30,895 bases of DNA from NCBI GenBank assembly GCA_002102555.1, contig MCFL01000282.1:1-30895 (forward strand), in the 5' to 3' direction. Origin of the DNA: Catenaria anguillulae PL171 (Eukaryota > Blastocladiomycota > Blastocladiomycetes > Blastocladiales > Catenariaceae). The position numbers and the translations under genes were made by a program. The notes below the pieces were generated by a model. The model did no database searches. It was given only the letters and a program-made list of their open reading frames with translations, and had not been told where the DNA came from. Of the stretch, positions 24,235 to 30,895 are shown in pieces. The stretch's first letter is position 1. The number at the start of each line of letters is the position of its first letter.

Positions 24235-24996
24235 ATGAGCGTGCCGTTGCCCCTTTGTTGTTTTGATTTTCCTTTCGTTTCCTATTTGCTCTACCTATCT
24301 GACCATTTGCTTTCGCACCTTTGTGTCCATTGCCCCCTCTGACCTACTACTCTTACGACTACCAACTATGACCAACTTGTGTTTTCCCTTCGTTTTCTCT
24401 TGCTAGCTCGCAGGTAGCTTGTTATCATCCATCTGATCCATGCTCTTTCCCGATTGTTTTGTTCTTTTGTGTCTTTCTCTCATTGCTGCTCCGCTTTTTT
24501 GTTTCTACCCCATCTTACCTGTCCCAGTCATCTATCTATTCGAATTGATATTCCTCATAATAGACCCTTCCATACGAACGCATCCTTCGTCCTTGTCCTG
24601 GTGTCACTCAACTTGAACTAGTCGTGACACGTTGAGCACAACAGGGCCACACCCTATCGATTTCACTCCGTTAATACATACCTATGTACCTACATAAGTA
24701 CACAGTGGCCGCGGCTGGGTTGCATCCAGCGTCGCCAGGAGTTAACATGGAAAGCTGCCTCGACCTGTGCAGCACATTAACCAGCACTCCATTCTATTTC
24801 TGCTCTACTTTCTATGTTTTTGTTGTATGACGTGCTGGTCCCTCATTTTCATTGTTTCCTTTCATGTGCCTTTGTTGAGGACGTGATCTTTCATGTATTT
24901 GCGGGCGACATTTGATGCAACTATGAATTCGTTCGTATGTTGACCGGGCCTGCGCGCGTAAAGCATCAACTGCCATGGGCACTACTCACATCACGA
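24235..24996. other. Convergent 3' regions, zinc-finger and GIIbeta genes
   Basis: 762 bp between two facing stop codons. The first half (24240-24560) is strikingly pyrimidine-rich on the plus strand. There is no credible gene, tRNA or hairpin. It should contain both 3' UTRs. Confidence 0.55.
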
Positions 24997-26788
24997 TTAC
25001 AATTCACCGTGCCCCGCCTCGTTGCCATCCCCGTCCTCGTCACCCTTTACTGGCTCATCCCCACATGCCGCGGGCGTCACAAACGTCATGACATACTCGC
25101 ACTTGTTGGGCTCGCCTACACCCTTGACCTCCTCCTTATCACCACACTCGAGCTTCACCTTGACACTCCGAGCGGGCCCATTCCAACACGTGGCCCCATT
25201 TTCAAACACCCAGGCCGAGTTGTTGTCAACCCACTTGCCCCAATTACCCAAGTTGTTTCCGTATGACTGGCCAGTGGGCTTTTGCTCGGCATTCTTGAAC
25301 GGACACAGCTCGTACGTGTACTCGCCCATGTTGACCGAGTAGCACTTGTCGATGTAGGCCGCGTAGGCGGCCTCGGGGCCGACATCCACCGAGGTGGCGG
25401 TGCGCAGCTTGTCGCGAGTGGATTCGAGGTCGCGTTGCTTGGATTCGGCGTCCCAGACGGCCTGGCGGGCGGACTCGACAGCTGCGTTGGATCGAGCGAG
25501 GAACAGTCAGTGATGGTCAAAATGTCGGCGAGGTTGCAATGAAGAAGACACTCGCACCTTTCTTTGCAACGTCCAAGGGGGTTACTGGTTTGGGCGCAAT
25601 CAGTCCATACAAGAGGAATCGAGCACGGTCAACAAACGAAGCTACACCCACCCAGGTCGTCAATATCACAGATCGAATCGCATCAAGCCATTAGGAAAAC
25701 GTACACTCGGCCGTCAATGCCACATCCCCGGGCCCGCTCCAGCGTTCGTTGGCACATCCCCCAACGCCTTCAAATCCTCATCACTCACGGCCCACCTCGC
25801 ACTTTGGAACTCGCGCTCCAACTCTGCCACAGCCTCTTCGCCCTTATCCGAGGTCTTGAACTTGTTCATGGCCTCGTCCATTCCGCCCACGGCACGCTGC
25901 AGCCTGTCCACGAGCTGTGCCAAGCTCGACGGGCTAAACTTGCCAAGGCGGGTGTCGTGTTCGGTGGCGCGGCGCTCGTCTTCCTCTGCGGCGTCGCGCT
26001 TGGCGCGCAGCGAGGCCAGGTCGGATTCGAGGGATTTCAAGTCGGATTCCACGGTGGCGAGTTGGGCGACGCGGTCGGATTTGGATTTGGCGGCGGTGGC
26101 GCGGTACTCTTGCTTGATGCGGAAGCCCTGTTTTGTACAAAATGAATGTCGGGATAATGTCAGTAAATGGTATGGCGTCCAAACCATCAAAAGTAGAATC
26201 GTATCGTACAGCCTTGCGCTTCCGCTCCAGCGCCTCCATGTGCTCCCTGCGCTCCTTGCCCTTGGCCGCACACGTGTTGGGGCACTTGACTTTACCGTCC
26301 ACCTCGTCGGTGCCATCGCAGCACTCTGGGTCGCAAATGCCGTCGTTGACGCGCGACGATGGCAAAATCGCAGGCAAATGACCCTTGTTGGCACAGTAAA
26401 ACGTTCCATTGGGACACGCCGCCGTGCCCGGCTCGTCGCTGCCGTCGGGGCAGTCGCAATAGTCGTCGTTAACGGCAGAGAAGGGGATGAGGCGCGAGGG
26501 GCTTTGATGCAGGCGAATTGGTTGTCCTTGGTGGGTTTGTAAAGGGCGGCCTCTAAAGGATGCAGACGAGATTAGGCGGTTGATCGGGAGAAACATTACA
26601 TGGATAAAGTCATGGATAGGTGACGAACTTGATCTTGGGATTCCACGGGGCAGTGCCGCACCGTCGCCAGTGTTGGAAGACGACGCAATCACCGTGTCGG
26701 CGCAAGAGGCGGCGAGCAAGAGCGCGGCAGCGGTGGCGGCGACCGCCAGGGTCACGGTAAGTGCATGAGATGGACGCTGGGGCTTCAT
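24997..26788 (-). CDS. PRKCSH/GTB1-like: Glucosidase II beta subunit (reading frame broken twice as read)
   Basis: Regulatory subunit of ER glucosidase II, which trims glucose from N-glycans. Minus-strand exons are about 26788-26629, 26552-26210, 26127-25705, 25641-25558 and 25481-24997; introns are 76, 82, 63 and 76 nt. Features in order: signal peptide (residues 1-35), the PRKCSH N-terminal domain with [20 protein letters not shown] and [12 protein letters not shown], a Lys/Glu coiled coil, [12 protein letters not shown], and the MRH lectin domain ([38 protein letters not shown]). The tail is HGEL, where HDEL is usual. Family alignment requires a frame change near 26503-26505 (after FACI) and another near 25727-25731 (before DVALTAE). 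Both sit at short homopolymers (AAA, GGGG), so sequencing error is as likely as real damage. Identity is certain; integrity is not. Confidence 0.9.
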
Positions 26789-27068
26789 TTTTTTTTCCGT
26801 CATTGGCAGTCGTCATGGGCATCAGGGAAAGGGCAAAGCAATGGCAGCACAGCGCGAGACTGACGGGTGCAAGCTGCCAAGTCTGGAGACGTGTCACATG
26901 ACCCCACGCAGCTCTGGAATGCACTCGCCCTGATCGACCTTGCACGTCACCACGCTGCCAATGCTTCCAGCGCAACTCGAATCAATCCTAACACCGATAC
27001 CGTCCCACGGCCAACGACGCATTGCCCCGCCCAGCCGCCGCAGACCTCACGACGCATCGCCCACAAAA
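26789..27068. promoter_or_regulatory. Divergent promoter, GIIbeta and SRP40
   Basis: 280 bp between start codons on opposite strands. The GIIbeta ATG is preceded on its own strand by a run of nine A. A CACATGAC E-box-like element lies near 26896. Nothing else is supported. Confidence 0.4.
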
Positions 27069-28938
27069 ATGAAAACCAACCAAGTGCTCATGTGCCTCGT
27101 GCACGCCTTCCTCGTCGAGCAGGGCAAGGCGGACGCTGCAAAGGCCCTCGGTCTCAGCGACGCCGACATCAAAGCCGTCACGGGCAAGTATGCGCCCCTG
27201 ACCGAAGTCGATCTCAAGTATGCCCTCCACTGCAGCCGCCTAGACAACTTAATAGCCAAGGATTTTAATGTCATGACTGACTGGCGGCTCTCGCATCCAT
27301 TGTACTCTGGAACAGCCCCAAGGCCAACGGTGCCTCGTCCTCGAGTGAATCCTCTTCTTCCTCGTCCTCATCGTTGTCGAGCGGCTCGTCGTCGTCGTCT
27401 TCGTCGTCGTCTTCTTCCTCTTCTTCTTCCTCGTCGAGCTCTGATTCCAGCTCCGAGGCCGACAGCACACCGGCTGCGTCCAAGTCCAGCTCCGATGTCG
27501 AGATGAAGGAGGCTTCGGCTGAGTCTTCGTCATCGTCCAGCAGCAGCAGCTCTTCCTCTTCGAGCGATTCATCCTCTTCGTCCTCGTCGTCATCCAGTGA
27601 ATCTGAGGACGAGAAGCCCGCTTCGCCCAAGAAGGCTGCCGTCGCATCGCCCAAGAAGGTTGTTGCAGCACCTGCTTCGCCCAAGAAGGCCGAGAAGAGC
27701 GATTCTTCGTCCTCGTCGTCTTCCTCCTCTTCCTCGGTATGCACTCCCATCATTCGCCTGGATCCGTAGAAGCGCATTGATTCTCACTTACATGACTCGC
27801 GAATGCGTTTCTCCGTGATTAGGACTCGTCCAGCTCGTCTGATTCGTCCTCGTCGTCCTCGTCCTCTGACAGCGACTCGGACTCTGAGCCCTCCAAGCCT
27901 GCTTCCCCCAGGAAGGTTGCTGCGTCGCCCAAGAAGGCTGCCACCCCCGTGAAGGCTACCCCCGCGTCGCCTGCCAAGCAGGCTGCCGAGAGTTCGGTGC
28001 GTCAACTGAATAGTCCCCAACTGCAATCATGGGCTGTAACATTGACATCAAATCTTGTATTCAATGACAGGACTCGAGCTCCTCCTCGTCGTCTGATTCG
28101 TCGTCTTCGTCCTCGGTACGCCTCGTTCCCATGCCAACAGTTGTCTTTCGACACCAACCGCTCACTCAATGCCATGCGCCATCCTGCTGAATAGGACTCG
28201 AGCTCTTCGTCGTCGTCCTCTGATTCGTCCTCGGACAGTGACTCTGAGCCCGCCGCGTCACCCAAGAAGGTTTCGCCGCCCTCGCCCAGGAAGATTGTGT
28301 CCCCCGTCAAGCCCGCATCGCCCACCAAGAAGGCCGCGTCTTCCGATTCGAGCTCGTCGTCCTCTTCGTCCTCATCTGTGCGGTCACTTTGCATTCTTTT
28401 TTCCACATTCTGCGTTTAACTGACCGAGCTTCCCTTTTCTCAGGACTCGAGCTCGTCGTCCGACTCTTCTTCTTCTACGTCTTCTTCGTCCGACAGCGAC
28501 AGCGACTCGGACAAGATGGACGTTGACACCCCTGCTGCTCCGTCCCCCGCCAAAACCAACGGCGATGCCCCTGCCTCCCGCAAGCGCTCGCGCTCCGACT
28601 CATCGTCTGGCTCGTCCTCGTCGTCGTCGGGTTCGTCTTCATCTTCTTCGGGCTCGTCGTCCGACTCTGGCTCGCAACAGCCGCAGCAAAAGAAGCCCCG
28701 CGTGCAAGAGCGGTTCCAGCGCGTCAATCCGGCCGAGGTGGAGTTTGCCAACGAGGCCGTCAAGGACAACTCGTACCGGTCGCATGGATCGTACGGCGAC
28801 CGCGCACACCGCGACTTGGTGGTGACGCGCGGCAAGTCGTTCCGCGCAGAGAAGACAAAGAAGAAGAGAGGAAGTTACCGTGGCGGCGTCATTGATACCA
28901 GTGCAAACTGCATCAAGCTTGGCTCGGATTCCGAATAA
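27069..28938 (+). CDS. SRP40: Nucleolar phosphoprotein SRP40/NOLC1 (Nopp140) homologue
   Basis: Chaperone-like nucleolar protein acting with snoRNPs in ribosome biogenesis. Six exons, 27069-27217, 27316-27736, 27823-27996, 28071-28115, 28195-28377 and 28444-28938, give 488 residues; introns are 98, 86, 74, 79 and 66 nt. The N-terminus is LisH-like (VLMCLVHAFLVEQGKADAAKAL). The centre alternates Ser/Asp/Glu tracts, likely CK2 substrates, with basic ASPKK units, the Nopp140 pattern. The C-terminal SRP40 domain is clear: RFQRVNPAEVEFANEA, KDNSYRSHGSYGDRA, LVVTRGKSFRAEKTKKKR, GSYRGG and a final Ser/Asp tail. The four middle introns are all phase 0 and their downstream exons begin alike. An alternative exon-1 donor exists about 30 nt upstream. 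Length is near yeast Srp40 and shorter than animal NOLC1. Confidence 0.94.
27340..28500 (+). repeat. Ser/Asp codon repeats and duplicated exon cassettes in SRP40
   Basis: TCG, TCC, TCT and AGC codons repeat in long tracts. Exons beginning at 27823, 28071, 28195 and 28444 all open with GACTCG, three of them with GACTCGAGCTC, directly after an AG acceptor, and end in Ser codons. This suggests internal exon duplication. Confidence 0.8.
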
Positions 28939-29714
28939 GGTGGTATTGGTTGGTGGTCGTGTAGATTTCTCGTTTCCTGGCGGTTTGATTTGTGTCCTTT
29001 ATTGTTTCTCAGTTCCTAGTCCATAGGTTTCTCGATTATTTTGTTTCCCCTTGTCGGTGCTCTCATGCCGTACTTCGTCCTTTGCCCAACTTGATACGTA
29101 TTTGCATGTATTCGCCATCACTAGTGTTGACCAAGGAGGTTGTTTACCGGCATTCATGCTCTCATCATTGACGACGAGTGGCATGCATGGGAACGTCTCA
29201 CGAATATGGTCTGTCTGTCGACGTGTGCTGATGACGGACCTCGACCGTTTCATGACTGTCTCCAATCAGGGCGCAAAACAACAATTCCATCCGGTCCCAC
29301 ATCCCTTCCCCTTCCCCTTCCCGGCCGCATCCATGCGAGCCGCTGCTGAAGTGATCCAACTACCCATGCCATGCCAGTCACGCTAGCGTTTTCTCTTTTT
29401 GGTGTATAGAACGAATGCAATAATGCCACAGCAGTTGCCCTGATTCCATCCCTTGGCACTCGCCCGTGGCCAGGCAATTCTGATCCGCCACTGTCTTCTT
29501 CCTTCTCCCTCAATCTCGCTGACCTCTTCACCAACTCACTCGCCTGGCCGTCAAGACCTGAATCCCACCGCCGTCGTCCATCAACAAGTCGACATCGGCT
29601 TTGTTTCCACAGACTCTGTGACTCAAGACGCAACAAAGACAAGTAGACCCCTGCTACTCGTGCATCCGTTGCGAGCACGCTAGACTGACAGACTCCATAC
29701 AATACTCGCATCAA
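28939..29714. other. Intergenic after SRP40
   Basis: 776 bp with the SRP40 3' UTR and presumably the upstream region of the LysM gene. Short frames on both strands look like chance. I see no tRNA or repeat. Confidence 0.5.
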
Positions 29715-30895
29715 CATGGCCAGCCGACTTCATTTGGTCGCCTGATCGGGGTCTTGGTGACACTCCTTCTTGTCGCGACGATTCCCATACTCGTGATCGC
29801 GTCGCCGTGTCCGGATGCCCGATTCAATCTGGCAGAGCGAGTCGAGTCGGGGCTGCCAGCACGACGACTTGCCGAGTGCACACGGTCGCAAGTGGCGAGT
29901 ATTGCTTCTTGATTGCCCAAAGGTTGTGGAGCATGTCGTTGACTATTGATTCCACGTTTATCTAAGCAAAGGCTCACAGAAACGGCATTCGGTATCATGT
30001 TCTATACAGATACGGCTCACCCTCAACCAGCTCCTCCAGTTCAACCCCGGCTCGTGTGCAATCCGCTCATGATTGGCACTCGCCTGTGCGTGTCGCCTGG
30101 GGTGTTGCCACCCCTCTCAACAACAAGAACTACGTCATCGCCCGCTCAACAACCACGTCGTCAATTCGCACGACGTCATCATTGTCGTCAACCCGGCCAA
30201 CTTCGACCACCAGCTCCACATCCAGCAGGACCTCGACTGTCACTGTGACGCCCACAAGCACGTCTCGGTCGACAACGACTTCATCGACGTTGGCTCCCAC
30301 GCCCACGCCGCAGATTCCCACTGGAAACCCGAACGGCACATGCAAAGGTACACGGTGGTTGCTGGCGACTATTGCTGGATCTTGAATGAGCGATGCGCAA
30401 ATGGAATCAGTCGTGAGGCATTCAACGCCGTCAATCCCGGGGTTCGTTTCCTTTGAATACTGCCAGCATGGCACAAAAACATAATGCTGACCTTACAAGC
30501 TGCATTTCCAGCTCAACTGCAACCCACTCGCCGTTGGCAGCGTGTTTGCTGCTCGAGCGGCCGACTTGGAATGGGATCTTCGACTTCGGCTCCCGCGCCG
30601 ACAACATATCCACGACGAGTTCACGTCCGCCCACAACCACGTCATCCTCAAGCACGTCCGTCCCAACCCAACCTCGGTCCCACCTTCCTCCCCTTGCGCC
30701 ACCACCGTTGTGCAACCAGGCGATACGTGCGCCTCCATCTCGTCTCGTAACAGGCGTCAGCTCGGACAACCTCGTCCGCTTCAACCTCGGCAAAAACCTG
30801 GCTCTTTTCTGGCTGGCAACGCGCTTCTTGCCGGCTCGCGCATCTGCATTTCCGAAGGCACGTCGCCGCTGCCGCCGGTCCAATCCCGCACTCGA
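29715..30895 (+). pseudogene. Multi-LysM secreted protein region, reading frame fragmented; runs off the window
   Basis: LysM domains bind chitin or peptidoglycan. Pieces of at least three are visible on the plus strand: CRVHTVASGEYCFLIAQ with LTLNQLLQFNP and CNPLMIGTRLCVSPG (about 29865-30105); YTVVAGDYCWILNERC with AFNAVNPG and, after a good 70-nt GT-AG intron (30442-30511), LNCNPLAVGSVF; and CATTVVQPGDTCASIS with LLAGSRICISEG near the right edge. Thr/Ser/Pro-rich linkers lie between them, and a hydrophobic signal-like stretch (GVLVTLLLVATIPILVIAS) lies near 29745-29805. These parts fall in different frames, with roughly half a dozen or more frame changes over 1.2 kb. It is either a decaying gene or poor consensus sequence near a contig end. 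Family identity is well supported; a working protein is not. Confidence 0.7.

Noticed and set aside
27271-27777. Minus-strand Asp/Glu-rich open frame of 168 codons
   Set aside because: It is the antisense of the SRP40 Ser-codon repeats; TCG, TCC and TCT read backwards as Asp/Glu-type codons. The plus-strand gene is certain.

Overview
This window is nuclear DNA from a fungus or a close relative. Genes are interrupted by short GT-AG introns (63-106 nt where I can place them), donors are often GTACG or GTATG, there are no bacterial operons, and coding sequence is GC-rich with many Ser, Ala, Pro and Gln runs. LysM, SSH4-like SPRY and SRP40 proteins fit fungi. An early-diverging or basidiomycete lineage is possible, but sequence alone does not settle this. 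I see no rRNA, CRISPR, prophage or clear transposon.

Layout, left to right: the 3' part of glucose-6-phosphate isomerase (+, cut by the window edge); an SPRY protein ending in a PPxY motif (+); protein-L-isoaspartate O-methyltransferase (-); an unrecognised seven-helix membrane protein (+); a zinc-less NADPH:quinone reductase-like enzyme (-); 4-hydroxyphenylpyruvate dioxygenase (-); an unrecognised, probably nuclear 570-residue protein (+); mitochondrial aminomethyltransferase, the glycine cleavage T-protein (-); kanadaptin (-), back to back with an mRNA-export-adaptor-like protein (+); about 3 kb with no confident gene but some coding-like minus-strand stretches; a large C2H2 zinc-finger regulator (+); glucosidase II beta subunit (-); the nucleolar phosphoprotein SRP40/NOLC1 (+); and a LysM protein region (+) that is broken as read and runs off the right end.

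The genes are mostly housekeeping and not a pathway cluster: glycolysis, tyrosine breakdown, glycine cleavage, protein repair, ER glycoprotein folding and ribosome or RNA biogenesis. The one pair whose arrangement suggests joint control is kanadaptin and the export-adaptor-like gene. They start 281 bp apart on opposite strands and both point to mRNA processing. GIIbeta and SRP40 also share a 280-bp divergent promoter.

Noteworthy points are a 13-G run and a 13-C run placed to form a hairpin in one 3' UTR; repeated, phase-0, interchangeable Ser-rich exons in the SRP40 gene; a seven-helix protein of unknown family; an HGEL in place of HDEL tail on GIIbeta, whose frame also appears broken twice; and a LysM region whose reading frame changes many times.
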